Assembly (NCBI GenBank): GCA_964394585.1
Contig: CAYMYI010000003.1
Coordinates: 1 to 64,000, forward strand
Origin: CAYUJH01 sp964394585
Lineage (GTDB): Bacteria > Bacteroidota > Bacteroidia > Cytophagales > Flammeovirgaceae
Reading direction: 5' to 3'
Length of the DNA: 64,000 nucleotides
Part shown: positions 26,163 through 35,600 of the stretch, one piece after another
How positions within the stretch are numbered: the stretch's first letter is position 1
Layout: each line of letters opens with the position of its first letter
Notes under the pieces: generated by a model
What the model saw: only the letters and a program-made list of their open reading frames with translations
Databases searched by the model: none
Told to the model about the DNA's origin: nothing
Made by a program: the position numbers and the translations under genes

Positions 26163-26882
26163 ATGAGGTACTACATACTTAAAAAAAAAGTGCTCTACGC
26201 GTTACTTTCCCTTATGGTATTGTTCAATGTTAATAGTATTGCACAACCTCGTTTCGAAATACCTGGGCAATTTGCGCTTGATATTTACACTACACAATTC
26301 TATGAAAGCTCCGAGGAGCTTTCTTTACGTCTTTGGGGTTCGCGAGGGGTGAATTTGTACTACCTTCAGGAAATCAACCTAATTAACGATAAACTAACCT
26401 TAAACCCTGGCATCGGCATTGCTTCCGAGAAGCTCAGCTTCCAAGATGATATCACGCTACAAGTTTCGGTATTAAATGAAAATCGGCTATCGTTACAGGC
26501 GCTCTCTCCCGAGTGGGATGTGCGAAAATCGATTCTTGCGGCAGAATACCTCGATGTACCTGTAGAGCTACGGTTTCAAACGGCAAAAGGCTATCGGGCG
26601 TTTCGTTTTGCGGTAGGCTTTCGGGTAGGGTGGCTTTTCCGAGGGCGTACCAAAATCAAATACGAAACCCTTGACGAGGAACTTGTGAAGTTAAAAGAAC
26701 AAAATCAGTATTTGCTTAATCAGTGGAGGTACGGTATCATTGCCCGCATTGGGCTGGGTAAAGTCAATTTCTTTGGCGCATATAATTTTAATACAATGTT
26801 TCAAAAAGATGCCCTGCAAGAAATAGCCTCTAACTATAACCCTCAGTCTTTTTCGGTAGGAATTACCTTTTTCACTTTCTAA
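26163..26882 (+). CDS. Outer-membrane beta-barrel family protein
   Basis: 239 residues with a signal peptide (to SIAQ) and alternating strands ending in a C-terminal Phe (SFSVGITFFTF), typical of outer-membrane barrels. Strand-like stretches such as LNPGIGIASEKLSF, VELRFQTAKGYRAFRFAVGFRVG and NFFGAYNFNTMF recall the PorT-like barrel family of Bacteroidota. No function can be assigned. It precedes an enoyl-CoA hydratase by 21 bp. Confidence 0.75.
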   Translation: MRYYILKKKVLYALLSLMVLFNVNSIAQPRFEIPGQFALDIYTTQFYESSEELSLRLWGSRGVNLYYLQEINLINDKLTLNPGIGIASEKLSFQDDITLQVSVLNENRLSLQALSPEWDVRKSILAAEYLDVPVELRFQTAKGYRAFRFAVGFRVGWLFRGRTKIKYETLDEELVKLKEQNQYLLNQWRYGIIARIGLGKVNFFGAYNFNTMFQKDALQEIASNYNPQSFSVGITFFTF

Positions 26883-26903
26883 AAAAAACGAGTAAAACAC
26901 TGT

Positions 26904-27677
26904 ATGGCAATTGTAGCATTTGAAGTTGAAGAACGGATTGGGTATATCACGTTGAACCGCCCTGAAAAACGTAACGCCCTGAGCGACGAAATGGTAACCG
27001 CTTTGCTCAATGTATTTGAGTTGGCTGAAAAAGATACAGCCGTAAAAGTACTTGTACTTCGCGCTGAAGGAAAGGTATTCTGCGCAGGAGCGGATTTGGC
27101 TTACCTACAAAAGCTGCGGCAAAACACTTATGAAGAAAACTTAGCGGATTCAACGCTGTTGAAACGCTTATTTCAAACGATGTACACCTTCCCGAAGGTC
27201 ATCATCGCGCAAGTGCAAGGGCATGCAATTGCCGGGGGCTGTGGGTTAGCAACCGTTTGCGATTTTGTTTATAGTGCCGAGCATGCCAAGTTTGGATACA
27301 CCGAAGTGCGGATAGGGTTTATTCCGGCTTTAGTCAAGGTATTTTTATTGCGGAAAATTGGCGAAGGACGTGCCAAAGAGTTATTACTTTCCGGCGATTT
27401 GATCACAGCAGAGCAGGCACTTCAATATGGGATTATCAACAAAATATTCGCTGAAGATGCCTTAGCTACTCAAGTAAAAGCATTTGCCCAAAAACTCTGC
27501 GAGAACAACTCGGCAACCTCGATGCAACTTACCAAACAAATGATAGCCCATGTGCAAACATTACCTCTCGAAAAAGGTCTTCAGTATGCTGCTGAGCAAA
27601 ATGCGAAAGCTAGGCAAACCCCCGACTGTCAACGAGGAATTGATGCTTTTCTAAACAAAGAAGACCTCAAGTGGTAA
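26904..27677 (+). CDS. Enoyl-CoA hydratase/isomerase family, methylglutaconyl-CoA hydratase-like
   Basis: Crotonase-fold enzyme, 257 residues. The CoA and oxyanion motifs are VFCAGADL and GHAIAGGCGLATVCDF. Of the two catalytic Glu of classical hydratases, one is kept (GYTEVRIGF) while the other is Gly in GGCGLA. The family in Bacteroidota linked to leucine breakdown shows the same substitution, followed by IGFIPALVKVFLLRKIGEGRAKELLLSG, so that role is most likely. Flanks give no pathway support. Confidence 0.88.
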   Translation: MAIVAFEVEERIGYITLNRPEKRNALSDEMVTALLNVFELAEKDTAVKVLVLRAEGKVFCAGADLAYLQKLRQNTYEENLADSTLLKRLFQTMYTFPKVIIAQVQGHAIAGGCGLATVCDFVYSAEHAKFGYTEVRIGFIPALVKVFLLRKIGEGRAKELLLSGDLITAEQALQYGIINKIFAEDALATQVKAFAQKLCENNSATSMQLTKQMIAHVQTLPLEKGLQYAAEQNAKARQTPDCQRGIDAFLNKEDLKW

Positions 27678-27720
27678 TAAGAATACGAACCTATATGTAC
27701 TCAACGCTTACGCTGTTCAT

Positions 27721-28830
27721 ATGAAAAAATACGGCATTCACCTTGCACTATTTATCGTTACGTTTGTATTTACTACGCTTGCAGGGGCCGAATGGATTAC
27801 AGGCAAAGCCTTTGCCTTTACCGGGCTTACTTGGGGCGATATTCAGCAAGGGCTGTACTATTCTGTGCCTTTTCTGGCAATTCTTACAGCACATGAGTTT
27901 GGGCATTATTTCATGGCTAAATACTATCATCTGAAGGTAACCTTACCGTATTATATCCCGGTATGGTTTTTTGGCTTGGGTCCAAGCATCGGGACCATGG
28001 GTGCATTTATCCAAATTAAAAGTCAGCTTAATTCGCGGAAGGAGTTTTTTGATGTCGGAGTTGCGGGACCTCTTGCAGGGTTTGTGTTAGCACTAGGGGT
28101 AATCTACTACGGGTTTACCCATTTACCACCTATCGAATACGTATTTGAAATCCATCCGGAGTATGCTCAGTATGGTGCCGAATACCCTCAATATGTCTAC
28201 GAAGATATTCCCGAGGGTGCAGGCTTGGCATTAGGAACCAATCTATTGTTCGAGTTTTTTAAGCACTTTGTGGTAGAAGACCCTTCTCGGATTCCTCCTC
28301 CACAAGAAATGATTCATTATCCTTTTTTATTGGCTGGGTTTTTAGCCTGTTTCTTTACCGCCTTAAACCTCATTCCCATTGGGCAACTCGATGGCGGGCA
28401 CATTCTTTATGGGCTTATTGGCTTTAAGCGAAACCGCACCGCGTCTATAGTTCTATTTAGCTGTTTTATTTATTTCGCCGGCTTAGGGCTATTTTCGGTG
28501 CAGCAGCCCGTTGAAGATCTGTTGTTGTATAGCCCATTATATGTAGCTTTTTTGTATTGGATATTCCAGCGTACACTTCCTTCTAAGCAAAATGTACTGC
28601 TGTTAGTTGTCGGAATTTATACCGCCCAGTTTCTTACAAATTTGGTATTTCCTACGGCAGAGGGTTACCCCGGTTGGCTATTGTTTGGTTTGCTCATAGG
28701 GCGCGTGTTAGGAGTGTACCATCCCCCTGCTTTGTACGACGCTCCTTTGAATTGGCAACGCAAACTTATTGGGTGGATTTCGCTGATTGTGTTTATTATA
28801 TGCTTTTCACCTACTCCGTTTATTCTTTGA
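27721..28830 (+). CDS. Site-2 protease family zinc metalloprotease
   Basis: 369-residue polytopic membrane protein. The zinc motif HEFGHYF lies in an early helix (TAHEFGHYFMAKY); the partner motif with the third ligand is NLIPIGQLDGGHIL. VGVAGPLAGFV is also family-typical. The protein would cut transmembrane segments of substrate proteins, often anti-sigma factors; no PDZ domain is visible. Its 3' end overlaps that of the convergent Cas6-like gene by 11 bp. Confidence 0.9.
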   Translation: MKKYGIHLALFIVTFVFTTLAGAEWITGKAFAFTGLTWGDIQQGLYYSVPFLAILTAHEFGHYFMAKYYHLKVTLPYYIPVWFFGLGPSIGTMGAFIQIKSQLNSRKEFFDVGVAGPLAGFVLALGVIYYGFTHLPPIEYVFEIHPEYAQYGAEYPQYVYEDIPEGAGLALGTNLLFEFFKHFVVEDPSRIPPPQEMIHYPFLLAGFLACFFTALNLIPIGQLDGGHILYGLIGFKRNRTASIVLFSCFIYFAGLGLFSVQQPVEDLLLYSPLYVAFLYWIFQRTLPSKQNVLLLVVGIYTAQFLTNLVFPTAEGYPGWLLFGLLIGRVLGVYHPPALYDAPLNWQRKLIGWISLIVFIICFSPTPFIL

Positions 28831-29620
28831 ATTCTTTCAACGAGGGTTGCGACTCGCGGATAGGTACACGCCTGATTCGGTGCTTCTCTACCAAATCAAT
28901 CATACCGAAACCATGTTGGGTCATCTCGCCAATTCCTGAATAATACAGGAAGTTAAGCACCTTAGGGTCGGCAAAAAGTGTGAAAGGCAGTGTATAACCG
29001 CGGAGTTCTTTCACATCTCCATCTACAATTAAAGAGTAAATTCGAGCAAACTTTTTAGAGGTACGGCTAATTTTTTCCAGATACGCCATATCGGGGAGTA
29101 TCTGAAATTTGTAGAACGAGGTGATTTCTTCGCTTGTGTAATGCCCCGATTTTTCCATCCGATCCATAGTGGAGTCGTACAGCAAATCGGAAAATTGATC
29201 CATCGAAGGGTGGATAAACTCCTTATTGATTAGGTTGTTATTCGTATTTCGCAAAACCATCGGCGAAATGCACAAAAAAGGTGTTTTATGGTTAAAATCG
29301 TATGAAAGTACTTCTTCTTCTACCGAATCAGGTTCGAGCAACAAATTGCCCAACACGAAGTGATCGCGGCTAAAAACGGCTTCTACAATTCGTTCAGCAA
29401 GGGCAGGTTCCAAACAAGAAAACACAATCGTTACTTTTTTGGAGAAATAATGAAGACCCTCGCGCCCTACCTTGGTTTGTCCTTTCACTCCTGAAAAACT
29501 ATATAAGTTTTCGTGGGATTCGCCCAAAAGGGTATGAATAAGATCAGAGACCAATTTTTGGTGGTGGAAAGGGAGAATCGCCCCTTTGTTCTTTAAATGA
29601 AAAATTAAACGTAACCTCAC
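28820..29620 (-). CDS. cas6: Cas6-like CRISPR endoribonuclease, stand-alone
   Basis: 266 residues. The N-terminus MRLRLIFHLKNKGAILPFHHQKLVSDLIHTLL matches the opening ferredoxin-like strand and helix of Cas6. The C-terminus has the RAMP Gly-rich loop YYSGIGEMTQHGFGMIDLV, the G-x-G-x(6)-G-F-G pattern, preceded by LRGYTLPFTLFADPKVL. His residues near 20 (FHHQ) are candidates for catalysis. Cas6 trims CRISPR precursor RNA. No other cas gene and no repeat array is in this window, so it would have to act in trans or have another RNA target. Convergent with the site-2 protease and divergent from the TPR gene. Confidence 0.82.
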   Translation of the reverse strand: MRLRLIFHLKNKGAILPFHHQKLVSDLIHTLLGESHENLYSFSGVKGQTKVGREGLHYFSKKVTIVFSCLEPALAERIVEAVFSRDHFVLGNLLLEPDSVEEEVLSYDFNHKTPFLCISPMVLRNTNNNLINKEFIHPSMDQFSDLLYDSTMDRMEKSGHYTSEEITSFYKFQILPDMAYLEKISRTSKKFARIYSLIVDGDVKELRGYTLPFTLFADPKVLNFLYYSGIGEMTQHGFGMIDLVEKHRIRRVPIRESQPSLKEFKE

Positions 29621-29708
29621 TGTATCGCCTAAAAGGGTTAAAAAAATTTATTGATAGTTAAACTGTAAACAGAAATTGATTGTTTTGCGGCAGTGAAACG
29701 AAGCAAAT

Positions 29709-30830
29709 ATGCTACTAGTAAAGTCATTTACCCATAAGATTGTTTGGTTTGTAAGCGTAGGTTTTTTGTGGGGAGCATTCTTTAGTGCTCAGGCACAAGT
29801 ACCAAAGCTAGCCTCCGATGCCCATGCAATGGCAAATGCCAAGGGGGCTATTACGTGTATTTACCATTGGAAATTCGATTCGGCACAGTGGTACATCGAT
29901 CAAATTAAGCAGACTCATCAGGCGCATCCTGTATACTCTTTTTTAGAAGGGATGCGCTATTTCTGGCAAAACATCCCCACAGCGCTCGACTCGCCAGCAT
30001 ACCAAGAGCATATTCGGCTTATGATAGAAACCCAAAAGGTTTGCGAAACGATGCTCGAATCAAACGAAGATAATTGGGAAGCCATTTTTTTTAATCTTAC
30101 TTCTACCGGTATTTTAATGCGCTATTATTCAGCCGCAGGGCAAAAACTTAAAGCCGTAGGAGAAGCTCGAAGTGTGTACAAGTTCACCAAAAGAGCTAAA
30201 GAGTTGAAAGAAGAGTTCGTAGAGTTTTATTTTATGGTAGGTATCTACAACTATTTCCGCGAAGCTTATCCCGAGAAATATCCTATTTATAAACCCTTTG
30301 CCTGGTTGTTTGAGTCGGGCGATAAAGCCAAAGGAATCGAACAATTGCAGTATGTAGTAAATCATGGCGTGTTTAGTGTGCCCGAAGCACTAAATTACCT
30401 TTCCATTATTTATGGTAAATATGAAAGAAACCCCGAACAGGCGATTGTGTATATGCAGCGCCTTGCCAAACAATACCCTGAAAATCTTTGGTTTCGGGCA
30501 AACTATATCCGCCTTTTAGTAAAACTAGAATTTTATGAAGATGCCCAAAAAGAGTTGAATGAGTTTGAAAAAGTCTGTACACCTGGGTTTTACCAAACGA
30601 TAGCACTTTTTTTAAAAGGGCAACTTGCCGAGCTGCATATTCAAAACTATTCGAAAGCTTACGAATACTATAGCATAGCCGAACAGGCTTTAAAACCATA
30701 CGAAGGCTTGCTATACACCGAAGAATATTGGGAACAAATATATGAGGGGCTTATGCGATACTATCAGTATAAAAAGGATCGTGAGAAGGCTCAATTCTAT
30801 AAAGAAAAGGCAAAATCAGTTGGGCAATAA
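29709..30830 (+). CDS. Exported tetratricopeptide-repeat protein
   Basis: 373 residues with a signal peptide ending SAQAQ. The C-terminal half holds several TPR-like helix pairs (LNYLSIIYGKYERNPEQAIVYMQRLAKQYP, and ALFLKGQLAELHIQNYSKAYEYYSIAEQALKP, cited in part), while the N-terminal half has a helical domain with many aromatic residues. Probable protein-interaction role in the periplasm. The next gene starts 9 bp after the stop, so an operon with the asparagine-synthetase homologue is likely. Confidence 0.8.
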   Translation: MLLVKSFTHKIVWFVSVGFLWGAFFSAQAQVPKLASDAHAMANAKGAITCIYHWKFDSAQWYIDQIKQTHQAHPVYSFLEGMRYFWQNIPTALDSPAYQEHIRLMIETQKVCETMLESNEDNWEAIFFNLTSTGILMRYYSAAGQKLKAVGEARSVYKFTKRAKELKEEFVEFYFMVGIYNYFREAYPEKYPIYKPFAWLFESGDKAKGIEQLQYVVNHGVFSVPEALNYLSIIYGKYERNPEQAIVYMQRLAKQYPENLWFRANYIRLLVKLEFYEDAQKELNEFEKVCTPGFYQTIALFLKGQLAELHIQNYSKAYEYYSIAEQALKPYEGLLYTEEYWEQIYEGLMRYYQYKKDREKAQFYKEKAKSVGQ

Positions 30831-30839
30831 GTAAACGGT

Positions 30840-32585
30840 ATGGTGGGAGGTATCGCAGGACATACAACTTCAGTTCCCTCATCGATAGAGGCCATGGAGG
30901 CAGTGTTGCAGCACCGAGGAACTCGTTCGTTTTATCATTCTTCAACAGAAGGATTTACACTAGTAGGTCTTTCCCCTTTCGACCCTACCATTTCTCCTTT
31001 CTCAAGTGCAGCCAGCCGAGCAGAATCGGATAGTGCTCTAGGCATTGCCGGCGAAGTACGCGATGCACAGGGTAAGACATGGCAAGCAGAAGAGCTTTTA
31101 GAACAACTCATGCAGCATGGTATTGAAGTGTTATTTCCACTGCGCGGCGCTTTTACATTGTATTTTCAACAGGGGCAAGATCTATGGATTTTTCGCGACC
31201 CGGTTGGGCGTCGTACGATTTTTTATGCCTACCAGAACGGGCACTTCTATTTTGCAACAGAAGTGAAGGGTATCTGGGCGCATCCTCAGTTCGAAGCAAA
31301 GCTTCATCGCCAAGCCATTGCTACATACTTTACATTCAGCTTTTTACCATTGGGTGAAACTATGCTAGAAGATGTGTACGAAGTGCCCGCAGGGAGTTAC
31401 GTACATTATAGGAAAGGAGGCAGCCCTACGGTGCACCGGTATTTTGAATGCGAAGCCATTCCTAAAGCAGAAGAAGCTAGCGAAAACTATTGGTGCGAAC
31501 GCATACGGAACGAAGTGGATGCAGAGATTTCACGCGCAATGGCTCGCACACAATCGGTGGGGGTATTCCTATCCGGCGGGCTTGATTCGAGCCTTATTAC
31601 CGCCCGAGTACAGCATCTGCTGCCGCATCGAGTTCCTACATTTTCTATTCATTTCGGAAAGAAATACCAAAACGAACTAGCATTTGCTGCTATGGTTGCC
31701 GAGCAGCACCAAACCGAACACCATGAAGTGCTCATTCGCCCGAAACATTTTTTGCCTTCGCTCCGAGAAACAATCTGGTACCTTGATGATCCTGTTGGCG
31801 ATCCGATTACCGTCCCAAACTTTGAGTTGGCAAAATATGCTCGCCAATACTGTAAACTGATTTTTAATGGAGAAGGTGGCGACCCCTGCTTTGGCGGGCC
31901 TAAGAATATCCCGATGATGCTAGGGCACTGGTATGCAGGAGGAACCAGTAATGTTCGAGAACGCGCCAATGCTTACCTTGCCTCGTACCGAAGAGGGTTC
32001 ACTACCTTGAATGAATTATTGTTACCCAATATATGGAACGGAGCAGAAGGGACTAAACGCCTTGAAGAGATACTTATACCTTTTCTGGAAGATAAACGCC
32101 CTGCCAATTTTCTTGATAAACTCATGATTATCAATATGCGATTAAAAGGAGCTCATCTTATTTTACCGAAAGTTGAGCGTATGCTCGGAGCGCATCAACT
32201 TACCCCAATCTCTCCTTTATTCACACGCGAAATTGTAGAAAGCAGTTTGGCAATGCCTTCTACCTTAAAGCTTCAAAAAGGAATAGAAAAATACATTTTG
32301 AAGAGAGCTTTTGCCTCAGATCTGCCTCCTGCGGTAGTAGAACGTCCTAAAAGTGGTATGCGTGTACCGGTGCAATATTGGTTTCAGGGCGAGATGAAAC
32401 GATATGCCAAACACTTGCTCCACTCCAAGAAAATAGAGGAAATTGGCTTGTTCAACTCGGATGTGGTACGGCGGCTGTTGCGCTACGATAGCGAATCGGG
32501 GCTAAAACGCCACGGATTGTTGCTATGGATGCTAACTACTTTTGAGATTTGGCGAAGAATTTTTATCGAAAAGGAGAGGGTTTGA
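30840..32585 (+). CDS. Asparagine-synthetase-like protein lacking the glutaminase nucleophile
   Basis: 581 residues with the two-domain layout of AsnB: an N-terminal Ntn-hydrolase fold (to about 210) and a PP-loop ATPase domain with SGGLDSS. The normal MCGIxG start is replaced by MVGGIAG, so the catalytic Cys is absent. HRGPD is altered to HRGTRS and NGEIYN to AGEVRD, so the glutaminase site is degraded throughout. In the synthetase half, GDGADELFGGY is changed to GEGGDPCFGGP. It may use ammonia, or form a different amide or ring as beta-lactam synthetase does. It follows the TPR gene by 9 bp. Confidence 0.8.
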   Translation: MVGGIAGHTTSVPSSIEAMEAVLQHRGTRSFYHSSTEGFTLVGLSPFDPTISPFSSAASRAESDSALGIAGEVRDAQGKTWQAEELLEQLMQHGIEVLFPLRGAFTLYFQQGQDLWIFRDPVGRRTIFYAYQNGHFYFATEVKGIWAHPQFEAKLHRQAIATYFTFSFLPLGETMLEDVYEVPAGSYVHYRKGGSPTVHRYFECEAIPKAEEASENYWCERIRNEVDAEISRAMARTQSVGVFLSGGLDSSLITARVQHLLPHRVPTFSIHFGKKYQNELAFAAMVAEQHQTEHHEVLIRPKHFLPSLRETIWYLDDPVGDPITVPNFELAKYARQYCKLIFNGEGGDPCFGGPKNIPMMLGHWYAGGTSNVRERANAYLASYRRGFTTLNELLLPNIWNGAEGTKRLEEILIPFLEDKRPANFLDKLMIINMRLKGAHLILPKVERMLGAHQLTPISPLFTREIVESSLAMPSTLKLQKGIEKYILKRAFASDLPPAVVERPKSGMRVPVQYWFQGEMKRYAKHLLHSKKIEEIGLFNSDVVRRLLRYDSESGLKRHGLLLWMLTTFEIWRRIFIEKERV

Positions 32586-32651
32586 ATTCAACTTATTATA
32601 CATAAAAAACGGATTAAACTACATTGCAAAGCTCAACTAATCGCAACGGAA

Positions 32652-35600
32652 TTATTCCTTCGCCCCGAATTTGCCCAATATACGAGTGAGTTCTTCTTCC
32701 AAAACATCACGTTGCTTCCAATACTGTCGGCTGTAAAAGCGGCGGGTACGCCATCCTTTATGCTCAAAAAGTAAAGGGGTATATGCGTGGGCATCTTTGG
32801 CAGAAAGCGATTCGTGGTAGAGGTGGTCGTCGGTGAGGATTAGCTGAGGTTGCCTCATACTGCGCACAACTAACGATAAGTCGGCAAAACTAGTGTCTTG
32901 TGGTAACTCATACGAAGTATTATGCAGCGATTGCAACAGAGGTGCCAAGGTCAGGCTGTGTTTCTGTTCTTGAGGGTCTTCGCGGAATATTCGCTGCTTA
33001 CCTTCTGAGACATCATAAGCATATTGAAGGTAGGCTTTTAAAACTTTCGGCCCATTATGGAGGGCATCTTCTACGGCGAGCTGATGAGGGAAAATACTAC
33101 TAACAACATAGACCTTTGTTCGTGCGCGCGTAATTGCCACGTTCATACGATTTTCGCCGTGTTCCATGCTAAGGCTGCCAAACATTAGGCGCATTTTCCC
33201 ATCTTTGGAAGGGGCATATCCTACCGAAAAAATGATGATATCGCGTTCATCGCCTTGAACATTTTCTATGTTTTTGATGAACAGCCGTTCGGGAAGGGCA
33301 ACATTGGCTTCTTCGAGTAAATCGCGAATCAGTTCTTGTTGGGGGAAATTAAAGGTGATTATGCCAATTTCTTCTTCTCCCTGCCGCAATAATTTTTGAG
33401 TGAGAGCTACTACTTGGTCTGCCTCGGCACGGTTGGTTTGTTTTTCCCAAATTCCGTCTTCTACCTTTACGTACTCGATGGCAGGGTCGTGGCGAGTAAA
33501 ATCGTCGAAGTGTGGCACCATGCGGAGTTTACCCTCGTAAAAGGTGTGGTTGGAAAAGTGAATGAGAGCCGGAAACTTACTGCGATAATGCCCTACAAGC
33601 GATTGCTGAGGGACATAGCGAACACCCAAATCGAGGAGGGAATCTACTTCGAGGGCGGGGTCATCGTCTTGGTCTTCTTCCCACCGAGGGCGGTATAAAT
33701 CGTAAGGGGCAAGTTGCTGACTGTCGCCGGTGATTACCACTTGCTTTCCACGGAACATAGCGGGGATTCCTTTCTCCGCAAAGCATTGCGAGGCTTCATC
33801 GAAAATAACCAAGTCGAATAGTTCTTCTAAAGGAAAAATTGCTGAAACCGATTCGGGCGATGCCATCCAACAAGGGATTAAGTCGAGCAGCTCGTGTGAA
33901 AAGCTGCTAATCAGTTTGCGTAACGGCCAAATTTGCCGCTTTTTATTTACCTGATGTTGTAAATCGCGATAGGTTACGCGGTTTTCGAGGCGGTTGTATT
34001 CTACTTCTTTATATGTGCGTTCGCGTGCTTTCATCAGTACGATATCGCGGCTAAGCTTGCGTTTCTCTTCCACTAGTAGCTGCAAACGCGTTTCGAGTTG
34101 TGCGATTTTGCCTGACGAAACAATGCGCAACACTGGGTATTTTGCTTCAAGATGATGAATCCACGCTGTGCGGATGCTATTATCGAAAAGCTGGAGGGTT
34201 GCTTCGGTTTCCAAATTAGGTTGCCCTTCTTTGAGTTTTTCAATCAAATCAGTTTCGTGGGCTTGTAGTTTACTTCGTAAAATGTCGAATTCGCAAAGAG
34301 CATCAAAATCGGTTTCTAATGCTTCGAGCATAGCTTCGGTTTGTAAATCGCCGCTAATCAATTTTCGGATTTGTATTGTAGAAAGATGCTGTTCCCAAAC
34401 GGCTTTTCGTTTGGGCAAATCTTTCACTACGGCAAGCATAAAGTCAATCTTTTTGAAAAGCTCATCGAACGTAAGTTCTTCCATCTCTAAATACCGAACT
34501 CCGTTGCGCAAAGAGGCAAAAAGTTCTTTTGCCTTCAGGGCTTGGATATGTAAGTCGATCCATGCTTCGTAATCATCTTTTTCGAAGGTAGCGGGGCGTT
34601 CAATCAGAAACGGATAGCCTGCGAGTTTGGTCAGGTTATGCTCTAAATTCATCCGGTTTTCCAACATGCGCATAAGGTGCTGCAAAGGCTCGGGGTGGTC
34701 GGTAATACCATTGGCTTGTAATACTTGTGCGATTTGCTCTTTCTCTTTGGAGAACATTTTCCATTTGGCGCGGTCGACCCATTTTTTTTGAGCACGGATA
34801 GCTTGCTCGAGTTTTTCTAAAAAATCGCCTATCTCTTTTTTATCAAGCGACTTTTCGACTCCTTCCTCTCCGAAAGCACTCAATAAATTAGTTTTTCGGT
34901 TTGTAAGCCAAAGCGAATCGGCATTGGCGAATAATAAGGCTTGTTTGAAATATTTGAAGACCTTATCGTCTTCTAACATATTGAGTAAACGGCGGAAATC
35001 GTCTTCACGGCTCAGCAACCACTCGCATTCATCCAGATCCACGTGCATCGAAATGATATCGTGCACTTTTTTCGAAAGTGCCGAAAAAAATGGAATGATA
35101 TCAGCTACGGCATCGCGGATTGCCTCTTGGTCTTCTACGGTACGTTGTGCAAAACTGAGCCGATCGCGCCAGGGGTAGCCATCTACTTCAAATCGGTGTG
35201 CAAACGATAAATAGTATCGCAATGTGTTGCGGAATTCATGTTGTTTCTGCTGAGGGAAGTACTTGTACTCGCGCCTTAGTTTTATGGTCGGGGCATCGTC
35301 TTGGCTTAGTAAGTAAAGTTCTTTGGCAGAAATGCCGGCATCGGTAGTATCGTATAGGGCTTCGCGGAAGGCTTCGAGTTCTTCTACAATCTGCTCAATT
35401 TCGCGGCTTGTTTGCAAAAACTGCCGTTCCAAATAAATGGCATCGAGGCTGTTATTATCTTTAATGAAGCGTTCTAAATTGTTAATCTGTCGGTTAATTT
35501 TTTCGTAGGTAGGCTTACGGTCGCTTTTGAAATCGTGAATAAGTACGGCGAACTCGTCGATGCCTTTTTCATGGAGGCGATCGTACACCACATCGAGTGC

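Noticed and set aside
28800..29710. CRISPR array beside cas6
   Set aside because: No direct repeats with spacers were seen around the gene or in any intergenic region of the window.
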